Shown one piece after another: positions 1 through 14,548 of a stretch of DNA of 64,000 bases. The notes under the pieces are model-generated. The model was not told the DNA's origin. It saw nothing but the letters and a program-made list of their open reading frames with translations, and searched no databases. Numbering within the stretch: position 1 is the first letter of the stretch; each line of letters opens with the position of its first letter. This stretch comes from Phaeosaccion multiseriatum (taxonomy: Eukaryota; Ochrophyta, other classes), in the NCBI GenBank assembly GCA_965112735.1, contig OZ218950.1, positions 496,001 to 560,000 on the forward strand. Reading direction: 5' to 3'. Made by a program: the position numbers and the translations under genes.

Positions 1-269
1 TCACGACGGTGTAGTGGGCGCTCGGGATCGGCGTGGTATAGAGCAGGTAAGGAGGTTGTTGGGAGACAAGAGAGCCAAGGGTTAGAAATGACCTATCCTC
101 TTCATGCTGCTGCAAGCGCAGCCGCACCGCAGCTTTCTTGATGCAGAGATTGACCCAACATTTTTGTCCTTTTTTGCACCGCCATACCCTCGCCTCTGTC
201 TATCCTTGTCCGCCAGCAGACGAATCACAGCAGAGAGGAGCGAGCAAAGGCGCAAGATTGCGGGCCACG
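1..269 (+). other. 5' flank of thermospermine synthase; possible 5' UTR exon and intron
   Basis: Bases 1-46 end in CAG followed by gtaagg, a good plus-strand splice donor, so they may be a 5' UTR exon of the next gene. Several possible acceptors follow between 119 and 154. The frame used by the gene is open back to an ATG at 138, so a longer N-terminus cannot be excluded. No other gene is visible. Confidence 0.3.
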
Positions 270-3266
<2,997 letters not shown>

Positions 3267-4573
3267 CCGTGTACAATGCGACCATAACCAGTGTAGTACG
3301 ATCGAGAAAAGAGAATAGTTGTGGGGTTTCGTTGAGGGCGTGTGATTTGCTCTTAATTCCCTTCTTGTTCGGACCGGGTACACTAAACTAGGTTACTTGA
3401 GTTGAGTGAATGAGTGAGTGAGCAAGTGAATGATACTACACGACTTCATGCACTGAACTGACCGTAATCAATTAGTTTGAGTGGGTGAGAAGTCACAGTA
3501 CACTTTAATACATCAGCCGCTCTGTCCGCGTCGTCTCCTGTCGTGTTCTGTGGTGTGGGTAGTGGGTACACCCTCCCTCCCGATCTCGATCGGGGTAGAA
3601 TAGAATAGAATAGAAAAGAAAGAGGCTTCAAAGAGAAGAAAGACCGAGTTGGGAGCATCTGTTGAGGTAGTGAAGGGCCCTGCTTGAGTCAGTGTGGCAG
3701 TCTCGAGGTGGGTCTGCAGAGATGCATTTGCGCGAGGTAAGCGGGTTGGTAGACACAACAGGACTCAAGCCGGGATCCACGATGCGCCCGTTATTGGGGG
3801 GGAGGAGAGCGACGCGCCCGGACGTCTGTTACTGGTAGAAAGCAGATGGCACTTGAGGGTGCACCTTCACGGTATCGCCAAGCAAATAACTTTCTAGGAC
3901 CTCTTGCCTTGATACAATGCAATGCTACAATGCAAGGGCGCTAGTCTTCTCAGGGGGGCGAGGCTGAGGGACGGAGGCGGCTCGTGGGGGTGGAGAGAAG
4001 AAAGATGCCTGCGACTGCCCAGGGGCTGGGCTTCGATGGTTTGATTTCGCATATCTGCATCTCCACTTTTTCATTCATTCAGTCAATCGTTTGTCTGGCC
4101 TTCTTAATTCGTAAATGCTGTTGCTGCAATGCTGCAATGCCTCTCGGGAAGCCTCACTCCACAGCTCCAGCAACAAGTACAAGCAGGCTCCCCAAGCACA
4201 AGCAAGCCCCCCTCCTCGAGAGGGCTCGTGCACCCGAAGTGTACACATGCGCATGAAGCACCAACTGACCAAGTACACGGGTGTGGAAGGGTGCTCATGT
4301 CCTCATGGTCCTTCTCTCGCAAGCACGCGAAAGGAGAGTACGTGGCCCCTAAGAGTGTGTGTGGCCAGGAGCTTGGGCAGGGGTGCTTTCTCGAATCACG
4401 AAGGAGACTCGGGGAGCTATACTATCTCTCTCTCTTGTCGTTCTTCTTTTTCTATCTCCCTCTCTCTCTCCCTCTCTCTCCAGCCGCACCCCCCCCCCGT
4501 CTGGCCACAGCCCAGCTGTACCAACCAACCAAGGTCTATCACCCCCCTCGGCCCGTCCCGTCCCAGCCCAGCC
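3267..4573. other. Convergent intergenic region, no gene seen
   Basis: This lies between the stop codons of ACL5 (+) and PSMD8 (-) and should hold both 3' UTRs. A short tagaa repeat at 3597-3620 and pyrimidine-rich stretches near 4420-4490 are visible. The open frames here have no recognisable domain. Confidence 0.6.
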
Positions 4574-6285
4574 TCAAACAATGCGCTCCAGCTCCGTGGC
4601 ATACGACAAGTTCTCAGCAATGAGTCGCATGGAGGGGATGTCACTGCTCTTGCTCGCCGCCCCGCCCTCCTTGAACAAGAGGGTGTCCCCCCGCAGTACC
4701 CACTCGGGATGACTCACCTCCACGAACTCCTCCACCTGAGCACGTAAGGCAAGGGGAGAGAAGGGTATATGGATACAGAGAGACATGCAGAGGTATACGG
4801 GTGTAAGTTGATCAGATTACGGGTACAATTGGGAGGTTGTGCGTGTGTGTGTGTGTCAACAGGAGACCGTGCCCAGGCGGGGGGCAGGGGCGGCGCGAGG
4901 GCGGGTGGGTATACAATACAGAGGCCAGCGATGCGATAGATCGATCAGGCTGTGGGTGTATTTAGATGGGGACACCCTGATACTCATTCGTCCATTCATT
5001 TATCCAACACTCTACTCTGAACGACAGGCCAACACACAACAGTGTCATAGAAGAGAGAGAGAGAGAGAGAGACGGGACAGTACAACGACCATCAATCAAG
5101 CAAGCAATCAAGCAATCAATCAAGAGATCAACCAACCAACCAACCAAGCCTCCAAGCAACCACACCCACCTCCTGCCTGGACTTGAGCATGAGCAGTTCC
5201 TGAGCGGCGCCGATCGAAATGTCTTTGTACGCTTGCCCCATGCACTCTGCGATAGCGTCTCTGACGGTGTCCAGCAGCCCCACCATCAGGTATTGGAAGT
5301 AAGGGTGCGGGATGTGGGCTCGCGCCTCCAGAACCTGGGTGGGTGAATGGGCGGTTGGGCAAGGGCGACGGTGAAGGGGGGGATGAGGTCATGATATACG
5401 GGATCGCGTGGGAGAGCAGCGGGGTGGGTAGTAGTAGTAACAGCAGCAGCAGCAGCAGCAGCATCAGCAGCCGTAGCAGCAGCCGTAGCAGCCGTAGCAG
5501 TAGTCACATTGCGTAGCTCCAGTCCACTCCAAGTGTAGGGTGTGTACCCGAGTGTGTTCCACAAACCATCACGCTTTCCTCCCCCAACGGAGGGGGGCAA
5601 ACTCTCACTCCCGTAGAGAGACAGAGTTTCACCCTCCAATGCTCCGAGAGGGGTGGGAACTCACTAACTCATTCCCTTTCTCATTCTCCCTCCTCTCTCT
5701 CCCCCTTTCTCTTCTGTCTCCCACTGTCTCTTCCCCCCTCCCCCCCCCCCTCTCTCTCCCTCTCACCTGATCGTATGACCCCACCATAAGGTACTGCTCC
5801 AGGCGAATGGGGAAGGATATACACTCGTGCCCCAGCTCTTCCTCCGTCAGCAGCTCCAGCTCGCTGTGGAACTCCGCCAACCGATTCTCCACCAACAGGA
5901 AGAAGAGGTTCAGGCCCAAGATGGAAAGCCTATTAGGCGACTGCGGTAGCTTCTCCAAGAGCCCGCCCATGTAGTAGGGCTTTAGCTGCGCCATGTGCCG
6001 CTGAAAAGTGGTGGTGTTGGGCTCCCTCGCGCTGAGAAACACTGCCGCCTCCAGAATGTCCCGGCTCAGCTTCCTCTCCTCCTCGGCCGTGGTGCTCTCT
6101 TGGCACAGTGGGGGGAGTGATTGGAACGAGGTCATGAGGATCTTTAACCTCGTGAGCACCGGCTTTGCCCCATCGATGTCCCCCGACTCAACCAGTTTCG
6201 AGAGCTTCTCTGAAAGCGTTGTTCCCTCCTGCAGCCCAGCCACCGCTGGCGCCTGCGCTTGCATCCCTCGCATTTTGGCCATCAT
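4574..6285 (-). CDS. RPN12: 26S proteasome regulatory subunit Rpn12/PSMD8
   Basis: Lid subunit of the 19S regulatory particle; its incorporation completes the lid so that it can dock on the base (family knowledge). Three exons on the minus strand: 6285-5767, 5334-5170, 4735-4574, giving 281 aa with all phases matching. Exon 1 carries the TPR-like helical repeats and the signature FQRHMAQLKPYY, then LGLNLFFLLVENRLAEFHSE and FPIRLEQYLMVGSYDQV. Exon 2 (HPYFQYLMVGLLDTVRDAIA) and exon 3 (the PCI end, with EWVLRGDTLLF and LSYATELERIV) complete the CSN8/PSMD8/EIF3K domain. Length matches the family core. The N-terminus is short; the two ATGs at 6285 and 6282 are equivalent choices. Intron 1 has a CAG run (5441-5465). 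Confidence 0.93.
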
Positions 6286-6314
6286 CTTTTCCGTCCCCTC
6301 TGCGCAGCGGCGGC

Positions 6315-6347
<33 letters not shown>

Positions 6348-7263
6348 GGCAAGGGGGACTTTGGGCAAAGCCGAATGGAGGCTGTTACCCGTGGCTCGAA
6401 AAAAGCAGCTCAAATGCAAGGAATCTTCCCTTCGCAGCAGCACAGCGACAGGTCCAAGTAAAGAGAACAGGGAAAGGCTAACAGGAGGAGAATAGCGAGC
6501 TCAAGTGGTGATGGAAACAAAGAAGGAACTAACTTTTTTTCTCGCCTCTCTCTCTCGTCTTCGTTGCCACGGGAGCGTGCGACGCTGCGAATTGTTGGCA
6601 TATTTGAAGTGTCAAAGTTTCCTAAGTCGTAAGTGGGCAAAAGATGCGGGTTTCGTTGCGAGACCAGAAATCCTTCCTTTCCCTATTTTTTTCTCTGACC
6701 TCACGCCGTACAACGTGTACCTCTTCAGCCATGATGAGGCTGTTTGAAGGGTAGAGCGCCCGGGCGCATTTCTCCAACGAGGTGCGACGTAGCGTCTCTG
6801 TTTCTCTCTCACTCCTCCTCCCCCCCTTCCTCGCTTCCCTCTCCCGATCCTCTCCCTCTCTCTTCGAGTATCTCTCTCCCTCGCTCTGTGTCTCTCTGGC
6901 TGTTTCGCGCTCTCCCCTTCTATATTCTTTCCTCTCTTTCTCTGTCGCCCTCTCCCTCTTTCTCTTTTCTCTTTCCCCCCTCGTCTCGCTCCCTCCCTTT
7001 TCTCCCGCTCTGTATCTCTCTCTCCTCGTCTCCCTCTACATCTCTGTCTCTGTCTCACTCTCACTCTGTCTCTTTCGCTTTGTCTCTCTCTCCCCTCCCC
7101 TCCTCTCCTCTCCCCTCTCCTCCTGTCATCGCTCTCTCAAAGACAACCAACCATGCCAGACAACAGTTTACACAAGAGAGAGAAGACACAACCACCACCA
7201 CTCCACCCCTAACTTCCCCATCCACCGCTGGCTTCTCATCATCCTCACAGCACTGCACCTCTG
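6286..7263. promoter_or_regulatory. Divergent intergenic region between PSMD8 (-) and the methyltransferase gene (+)
   Basis: This 978-bp region must contain both promoters. A (CAG)n run lies at 6316-6346 just upstream of PSMD8. A polypyrimidine block of TCTC/CCTC sequence covers about 6795-7135, leading into the methyltransferase start. No TATA box is convincing. The long open frames here are products of the CT-rich composition. Confidence 0.6.
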
Positions 7264-7519
7264 ATGGACTACACTGAAGAGCTAGCGGGGCTGAACCATG
7301 AGCTCAGCATGTTCCCGCAGCGCCTCTTCCACTTCTCCTGCGGAGACGTGCTGATCGACCAGGACGTCGGGGATGTGGGCAGCGTGGTGTGGGACGCCGA
7401 GGTAGTACTGGCACACTCCTTGGACGAGGTGTTCGGCAAGCTGAGGCCTGGCGCCCTGCGTGGGAGAAGGGTGCTGGAGCTCGGGGCAGGGACGGGACTT
7501 GCCGGCATCGTAAGTCGTT

Positions 7520-7612
<93 letters not shown>

Positions 7613-8910
7613 AGAAAGCTTGTTCGTTGGTTGCCCTATCCTTCACTGAGGGCTACGTGGTGCACGTTATGAGGCACTCTTTCTCCCTTCCTCTCTCTCT
7701 CATCTCCCCTTCCTCCTCTCCTTTTCTTTTCCTCTTCCTCTTCTCTACCGAATAGGTTGCCGCGCGTCTGGGTGCGACGGTGGTGCTGACGGAACAAGCC
7801 AAGCTCTTGGAGCAACTAAGAGCCAACGTCCGCGCCAATATCGGCGGCGGCGGCGGCAGCAGCAGCAGCAGCAGCAGGAATGAGAAGGATGAGCAGGGTG
7901 GGGAAGCGCACGTGGTCGAGCTGAAGTGGAGCCTTGATACTGCAGCCCTCTTTTCGCAGCTTACGATGGGGGGTGTGGCACAATGCCAGGCAATGGGAGG
8001 AGCAGTAGCAGTTGGTGACACAGCAACAGTTGGGGAGACAACGACAACAACAGCAGCAGCAGCAGGAGGAGGAGGAGGAGGAGGGGCGGAGGGAGAGACC
8101 CATCGAGCCACTACAGCAACCGCCTTGCCATCAACTGACATCTTGCCATTATCAAGCTCAAGCTCTCCCTGCTCTGCCGTGGACTTTGCTGCCCCATATG
8201 ACCTCATACTCGCCTCCGATATCATTTATCTCGAGGCACTATGGGGAGAGATGGTCGCCACGTGTCAGGCTCTGGTGAGGAGCCGAGGGGCCGTCGTGCT
8301 GATGAGTTATGAGCAGCGGAGGAGGCCGGTGGAGGCCTTCTTTGATATGCTGCCGAAGCTTGGGGGAGGGGAGGGGACGGGGCCGTTACAGGAGGAAGAG
8401 AGGGGAGATGAGGAAGAAGTGGAGAAGGTGGGGGTCGAGGCGGTACAAGCGGCCGAGGGCCCTAGAAGGAACAACGAGGACCAGCAGCAGCAACAGCAGG
8501 AGAAGGAGGAGGAGCAGTTGGTGATACAGCAGGAGGCGGAGCCGCCGCATCGACCCCTTCATCATCATCATCATCACCTCCTCCCGACAGAGGCAGCGGT
8601 GATGGCAAGTGCAGCGGCGGCGGAGGCGCACGAAGCAGCTGTTAGGGCCTTGAGCAGAGCGAGAGAGGCGAGGGGGAGGGGAGGAGAAGATGGTTATGGC
8701 CTCGTGCCTTGGACATCGCGTGTGCTGAGAGGGGCTCACCTGGAGGCGGCTTTCCGAGGTGCGAAGGTCAGGATACATGCCATTGGGCCAGCAGAGGCGT
8801 TGGGGAGGAGCTCTGGGGATGGAGTAGAGAAAGGGGAAGGGGGAGGGGATGATGACTTGACATCGCCTGCAGCTGTGCTGAGGTCCTTGATCGGTGAGCA
8901 GCAGCTGTGA
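7264..8910 (+). CDS. METTL21-type (Methyltransf_16) protein methyltransferase
   Basis: Predicted SAM-dependent, seven-beta-strand lysine methyltransferase of the METTL21/FAM86 group; the substrate is unknown. Two exons, 7264-7509 and 7756-8910, give 466 aa. Residues 71-82 form motif I, LELGAGTGLAGI, split from the next strand (VAARLGATVVLTE) by the intron. Residues 231-240 are DLILASDIIY, the family's post-motif acidic strand, followed by LVRSRGAVVLMSYEQRR. The protein is about twice the usual length because of low-complexity insertions: poly-Ser/Gly near residue 115, Thr/Ala/Gly repeats at 165-200, and Glu/Gln/His stretches at 300-360. Two copies of the dispersed GTTGGTGAYACAGCA motif are read in different frames (AVGDTA and QLVIQQ). 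Confidence 0.8.
7523..7613. repeat. (CTGT)n microsatellite in the methyltransferase intron
   Basis: More than twenty CTGT units, once interrupted by CTCT, fill the middle of the intron 7510-7755. Confidence 0.95.
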
Positions 8911-9629
8911 CGAGAGAGGAGATGGCTAGCAGCCATGACGTTGATAACGGCAACGACAAGAGAGAGAGAGAGGATTGAGCTCTAAGGGGCCGACTGGCCT
9001 GTCTTATTCCGACAGTGGGGACAGCGGCCGACACACCCACGGGCAACGCGCGAGACGGCCAGACGCACACACGAGAGGGCGTGTACGATATCGACTCAGA
9101 AGCACCATGTGTGCGTGAGTGTGTGTGTGTGTGGGTGTGTACTTGTGAGTGTGAGTGATTTCGCCGCCAGACCAGACCCTGCTCAGGACCGACAATGGAG
9201 GAGAAGCACGCAGGCTGAGCACATTTGTCTCTCTCTCCTCGCATGCGTGTCGCTCTCAAGAGAAAGCTGGATCTGGCATCGGCCCCTGGCTGCTTCGTTG
9301 CCAGTTCGACCAGCGGTGGATGATTGGGACAAGGGCAGCAGCTGATGACACAGCAGTGAAAGGTACGCACCACAAGGGGGGGGTCGGAGCTGTGGGAGGG
9401 TGCGTGCCCGATGGCAGCAGACGACAGCAGACGCGCGGGGAGGAGTATGCTTCGGGCCGGCCGCGGCGAATGACATCGATCTCAAGCCCTTCTCTCGATT
9501 TCGGAAGGAGTGGGTCGGCTGTTGCTTGAGGGAAGTGAGAGTTGAGAGAGAGAGAGAGGAGGGGGGGGGTTTCGCTTCCCAGCAGATAGAGTCGAGCCAG
9601 GGCAGGGGGGGGGTGGCTCCAAAGCTTAT
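8911..9629. other. Intergenic region, no gene seen
   Basis: The sequence downstream of the methyltransferase contains a short TG run (9107-9150) and purine-rich stretches. No conserved domain or spliceable exon is visible. Confidence 0.5.
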
Positions 9630-9873
9630 TGCACGAATGAAGAGAGAGGGAGAGAAGCACGAGGAGGAGTTTGCCCAGTGTACGCCTGTGCCCAAGCGAG
9701 GAGCTGCGACGGACATCAACGGGACAGGAAGGAAGAGGGCAAAATGCTCCTCTTCGATTGAGGGAGAGGAGGAGAGGAAGGAGGAAGGCAAGGAGGCACT
9801 GGAAGATGGGATTGGGGTGGGTTTACTTGCGGGGCTGAGGCGTTGTGTCGGCGACGAGATTCAGCTGGCCTAG
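9630..9873 (+). pseudogene. C-terminal fragment of the zinc-repeat ('WRKY19-like') family
   Basis: The frame reads MKREGEKHEEEFAQCTPV then PKRGAATDINGTGRKRAKC and ends GVGLLAGLRRCVGDEIQLA. These match, with substitutions, the segment after the last zinc repeat in the minus-strand genes at 23754, 35826, 44073 and 50200. No zinc repeats precede it, and the family's C-terminal half (from DLWRGLEDGG on) is missing, so it is a displaced, truncated relic in opposite orientation. Part of it is copied twice more inside the adjacent palindrome. Confidence 0.75.
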
Positions 9874-9893
9874 GGGAAAGGCATCTCCTCTCC

Positions 9894-10476
9894 AATTACG
9901 TGCGTACCGCACGCGGGGAGGGGTGGCAGTGGTTGGGAGTCTGATCCTTCGAGAAAGGCGAGGAGAGGAGATGCCTTTCCCCTAGGCCAGCTGAATCTCG
10001 TCGCCGACACAACGCCTCAGCCCCGCAAGTAAACCCACCCCAATCCCATCTTCCAGTGCCTCCTTGCCTTCCTCCTTCCTCTCCTCCTCTCCCTCAATCG
10101 AAGAGGAGCATTTTGCCCTCTTCCTTCCTGTCCCGTTGATGTCCGTCGCAGCTCCTCGCTTGGGCTGAGTTTGCCCGGTGTACGCCTGTACCCAAGCAAA
10201 CTCAGCCCAAGCGAGGAGCTGCGACGGACATCAACGGGACAGGAAGGAAGAGGGCAAAATGCTCCTCTTCGATTGAGGGAGAGGAGGAGAGGAAGGAGGA
10301 AGGCAAGGAGGCACTGGAAGATGGGATTGGGGTGGGTTTACTTGCGGGGCTGAGGCGTTGTGTCGGCGACGAGATTCAGCTGGCCTAGGGGAAAGGCATC
10401 TCCTCTCCTCGCCTTTCTCGAAGGATCAGACTCCCAACCACTGCCACCCCTCCCCGCGTGCGGTACGCACGTAATT
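9894..10476. repeat. Perfect large palindrome with 280-bp arms
   Basis: The left arm (9894-10173) and right arm (10197-10476) are exact inverted copies as far as I can read them, around a 23-bp spacer (10174-10196). The arms include a second and third copy of the zinc-repeat gene fragment of 9671-9892, so three copies lie in alternating orientation (+,-,+). It could be a fold-back duplication, or an inverted-repeat artefact of library preparation or assembly. Confidence 0.85.
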
Positions 10477-10708
10477 GCTAGCAGCTCTCGAGGTCTCTGG
10501 GTGGGATAGTCCTTCGCCTTCAATATATCAGTGTCAGTATCACTTCTCGCCACTCTCTCCGTTTGGGACGGGAACGCAATTCCTCAGCTTTGGGGTACCT
10601 TCATACTCTCTAGGCAGAGGGAGGTAGCGTCCCCACACAGCACCCACCCACTCATGGCCCGGTCAGATCACGGCACTATCTCTCATCTCTGCTGTCTACT
10701 TACATGAG

Positions 10709-12157
10709 TCAACAAATGCACTCCTCCTGCTGCTGCTCGTCCTCGTCCAAGAGGCCCCTGAGGAGGTCGATCAAAAAGCGCACTCCTACGAGGTACCCTT
10801 CGTCTCTCTCCCCTTGGCCTTGACCTTGGCATTGGCATGGGTCACGCTCTTGCCTTTGATCTTGCCCCTCCTCCTCCTCTTCCTCCTTCGGCATGTGGCT
10901 GTGGGCAAAGTCGATCAGCTTCACGCCGGGCCTGTGGCTGGTGCTGCTGTCTCGCTTAGCGTCATAAACAAAGAAGAGACTACTCGCTGTGAACTTGGCT
11001 CCTGGGTTCTGATCCACCCACCGCTCCACCACCTCGAGTTGTTGCACCATTGCGCTCACTGCTCCTCTCCTTAGACGGGTACGCGTGGTGTGGAGGTGGT
11101 GCTGATGGTGCTGCGCCTCTTCTTCGAACGCCCCGTGGTCGCGCCCGCCACCGCCTTGGCAGGCCTGCTGCTCTGAGGAGGAGGAGACGGCTCTCACCAC
11201 TTCGCAGCTCAGGAAGTCACGAAACACCTCAGGCATCTGCTGCTCGCTCAGTGACCTTCCCCACGCCTTGGTCTTCACCTCTAGAGTCGGCTCCAACCAG
11301 ACGAAGCCTCGCTGCTCTCTGTCCTCCTCCTTCTCTTCTTTCCATCTTACTCTGTCCCCTTCATTCGAGGGGTCTGGGGAACAGCAAACCAACGAGTTGG
11401 GGGAATATCCTCCTCCTCCTCCTCCTCCTCCTCCTCCTCCTGCTGCTGCTGCATCCACTCCATTGTACACGTACGTCCTTCTTCCTGCCACTCGGAACCC
11501 TATCCTCTCCTGCAGTGGGTACTTTGCCCTCTCCGCCGCCTTCTTCTCAGGAGAGGCATCGGGCTCATACGTGCGAGTGCCCATTTTGACGTCCATACAA
11601 CACGGGTACGCACACCCCTCCGTCACGTCCTCCATCGCCAAATAAAGCTGCTCCCTGGTGGTGTCCTCCCAACCTTCCTCCTGCCTCCTCTCTTTCAAGG
11701 CGGTATCCTCCTCCCTCCCCTCCTTCAAGTCGGTTTTGCCCTTGATATTCTCGCCACCACCACAACCATGCTGCCCCACAATGGCATAATCGGCAGCCCC
11801 AAGAGCTACGAGGCCATAATAACGAGGAGCGCAGCCCTGCAGTCCCCAAGCTGCCTGGCCTTCAGCTGCCGCTTCAATGGCTTCCAGCAAGGAAACCTCG
11901 ACCTCCCCCCTCTGTCCGCTCTGCAGTCGCTTGAGGACCAAGCGCCTTGCCCCCTGGCCAGCTTCTCCTCCCCCAAGAGGGCGAAGAAAGGGGGGGGGGT
12001 CGTCGTAGGAGAGCAGCAGCATGCTCGGCGCCCCCTCTCTCATCTTGGTGTGCCCAGCCACTTGGTGCCACAGAGGCCCCACCACCACGCCCTTTCCTCT
12101 ACACCTGACACCATTGCGCTCAGCCCTCGCCCTCCCAGCCTCCAGAGGAGAGGCCAT
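10709..12157 (-). CDS. Inositol polyphosphate multikinase / IP6K family kinase
   Basis: Predicted ATP-dependent kinase of soluble inositol phosphates. The single exon encodes 482 aa. The family signature PxxxDxKxG is present as P185-CCM-D189-V-K191-M-G193, followed by the typical TRTYEPDASPEKKAAE region. The SSLFFVYD strand near residue 395 and VKLIDFAHS near 425 correspond to the SSLL and metal-binding IDF motifs. Upstream LVLKRL and YLAMEDVTEG resemble the ATP-lobe lysine and the hinge LED. Low-complexity Gly, Glu/Gln and His stretches interrupt the fold. Whether it is IPMK or IP6K cannot be decided from motifs alone. The ATG at 12157 is only 121 bp from the divergent IQ gene. The C-terminus ends QQEECIC. 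Confidence 0.85.
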   Translation of the reverse strand: MASPLEAGRARAERNGVRCRGKGVVVGPLWHQVAGHTKMREGAPSMLLLSYDDPPPFLRPLGGGEAGQGARRLVLKRLQSGQRGEVEVSLLEAIEAAAEGQAAWGLQGCAPRYYGLVALGAADYAIVGQHGCGGGENIKGKTDLKEGREEDTALKERRQEEGWEDTTREQLYLAMEDVTEGCAYPCCMDVKMGTRTYEPDASPEKKAAERAKYPLQERIGFRVAGRRTYVYNGVDAAAAGGGGGGGGGGGYSPNSLVCCSPDPSNEGDRVRWKEEKEEDREQRGFVWLEPTLEVKTKAWGRSLSEQQMPEVFRDFLSCEVVRAVSSSSEQQACQGGGGRDHGAFEEEAQHHQHHLHTTRTRLRRGAVSAMVQQLEVVERWVDQNPGAKFTASSLFFVYDAKRDSSTSHRPGVKLIDFAHSHMPKEEEEEEGQDQRQERDPCQCQGQGQGERDEGYLVGVRFLIDLLRGLLDEDEQQQEECIC

Positions 12158-12278
12158 CTTGGTTGTTTGACGATTGACAAATCATCGCCCACATAAGTCA
12201 AGGATCGTTGACTTATACGTCGCTGACATAATGTGGCAGTTCCAAAATCTCCAAATCCGATAATCGAGCAGAACAGGA
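12158..12278. promoter_or_regulatory. Short bidirectional promoter with a TTGACT dyad
   Basis: Only 121 bp separate two divergent start codons. At 12193-12216 a perfect 9-bp inverted repeat, ATAAGTCAA and TTGACTTAT with a 6-bp spacer, places two TTGACT hexamers back to back. TTGAC(C/T) is the plant W-box core; whether it has that role here is unknown. Confidence 0.5.
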
Positions 12279-14489
12279 ATGACCATGGAGAATATAACGT
12301 GGAGGAGTAAGGGGAGCAGCGTTGTGTCTGAGACGCAACAGCAGCAGCAGCAGGCCTTACCGGGTGGACTCCCCCTCCCTTCCATTCTGAGCAACCTGCA
12401 CCACATGCAGTCCCACACCACTTCGTACCAAGATCTCATGATGGACTGGAAGAGGCCGCCTCCTATTCGGGAAGCCACCCAGTCCTTGGCACGGCTGGTG
12501 GGGGGAAGTGACCCTGTAGTAGCAGACATCAGCCGAGGGACGTCAGCACAAGGAGGAGAAGGAGGAGAGGAAGAAGGGGGGTTTGGAGAAGGGCGAGAAG
12601 GAGGGGTGGGATGGAGAGACAGGGCTGGAGGCCGATACAGAGGAGGGGACGCCATCGATAAGACTGAAGACCAAGTGGCTGACTACCTCGAGAGAACGAG
12701 GCAGCGGCAAGTTCGGGGGCTGGGAAGGACTGGTGGAGCAAACAGGACAGCATCAATGCCCCTGCGGTCTTTCCCTGACCGAGAGGAAAGCGGCAACAAC
12801 GCAGCGACCTCAGGGTACAAAGGGTACCAGCAAGTTGCAAACCGAGGCAGGAAGAGGTCGAGAGGGGGAGGCTCGCGAGGAAAAGGAGGAGGAGAGGAAC
12901 GTCGAGCAAGGGAGCAAGAGCGGCGCCAAGCAGCGGACGCGATACGTTCACAGCTCGGATTGCAGCAGACCTCCTTCATATGCCGTCCAAAGAAGAGGCA
13001 GGACGAGCAAGAGGCGAGGTCGAAGCGTAGCTACAGCAGGTCTCCCCCCCCCCTTAGCCTCCAAGTGCCGCCCTTCGACCCTGCTTCGTCGGACCTTCTC
13101 TCGATGGGGGCCGGGGGGGCTCAATCTCTCTCGCCGTACAGAGGGTCGGGGCAGCAGCACCAGAAGATGAATGGGCAGGGGGGAGGGTTGACGTCCTGGG
13201 ACCACCCCCATGGGACAACTTCAGGACTTCGATCGCTTGGCTCGCTGGGCTCGCTGGGCTCGCTGGGCTCCGTCGACTCCGCCGAGGAGGAGGAGGGGGA
13301 GGGGGGAGATCCAGGAGGAGGAGGAGCAGGACGAGGAGGAAGGGGGAGGGGGGCGAGGTCGGGAGGGAGACAAAGGCAAGGAGGAGATCGATGGGAAAAC
13401 TGGGAGGCCAAGTTGCAGGTGCCAGACGAAGGGGAGCGTGGGGGGGGGATGGGCACTAGTCCGGTACTTGATGGGGGACAGATGATGAGCAGGGCGCCGG
13501 CTGGAGTGGCAAGACAGACAGTAGAAGCACACCATAACCGAGAGAGTCATTATGATAGAGGGGCAGGGGGAAAGAGAACTGTAGAACGCTCGAATGAAGG
13601 GAGAGAAGGTGGGGAAGGAGGTATGAGAGAGGAGGCGGGGGAGCAGGGGGAGGGGGAAGAATGCGAACCGGAAGAAAAAAATGGAGAGGGGCGAGGTGGA
13701 ACAGATGTTTCTTTCGATGTTTCTTTCGAGGCTTTCGTGCAAGAGCAACAAGCTACGACGAGCCTGCATCCGCCGGGGCCGCCATCTGTGTTACTTCGCA
13801 CTTTGTCGGCGCGGACGTCCAAGATCTTGGCGCGCCTCCCCCCCCCCTCGGAGGTCGACTTGGAGCGTCTCAATGACATTGAGGGGAGGTTAGAGGCTCT
13901 ACCACCTCAGTCTTTGCAGCTTGGGAACACCAAGGGCCTGTACGCCAGGTTGGGGGGAGAAGGAGGAGGAGTGCGACCAAGACAACATGCCGCGTCCTCC
14001 TCCTCGGTGGTGGCAGCGGCGCAAGCGATGATTCAACGAGACGAAGAGGCCGAAGCAGCAGCAGCGGCAGCGGATGATACAGCAGTTGGTGATACAGACG
14101 TTGGCGACACAGCAGTTGATGATACAGTGGGGATGAGGGAGACAGCAAGGAGGGCAGTGAGACCCCCCCCTGCCAGAGGCCCGGGCGTGGGCGTGGGAGC
14201 GGGTGCGAAGGGGCTGACGAACAGGGACATTGCTGATATGATGGCCCTTCCCCAACAGGAGCAGTTGGTGATACAGCTGCAGCAGAAGCAGCAAGGGAAG
14301 CAGTTGGTGATACAGCCCACCGCCCGCCCTCCGGTGGAGCTCCTCGGCAGCGGCACGGTGCGGCTGGTGGGCGAGGAAAAGAAGAAGGCACTTCACAGGG
14401 GGGCAGGCGGAGGAGGAGGAGGAGGAGGAGTAGTAGAGCGAATCGGAGGCACTGTTCCAGCCCCGCACTCCCACAGTCATCTTCACCAG

Positions 14490-14548
<59 letters not shown>

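Noticed and set aside
3267-4573. Extra gene between ACL5 and PSMD8
   Set aside because: The open frames up to 210 codons have no domain, no matching splice pattern and composition-driven Ser/Leu runs.
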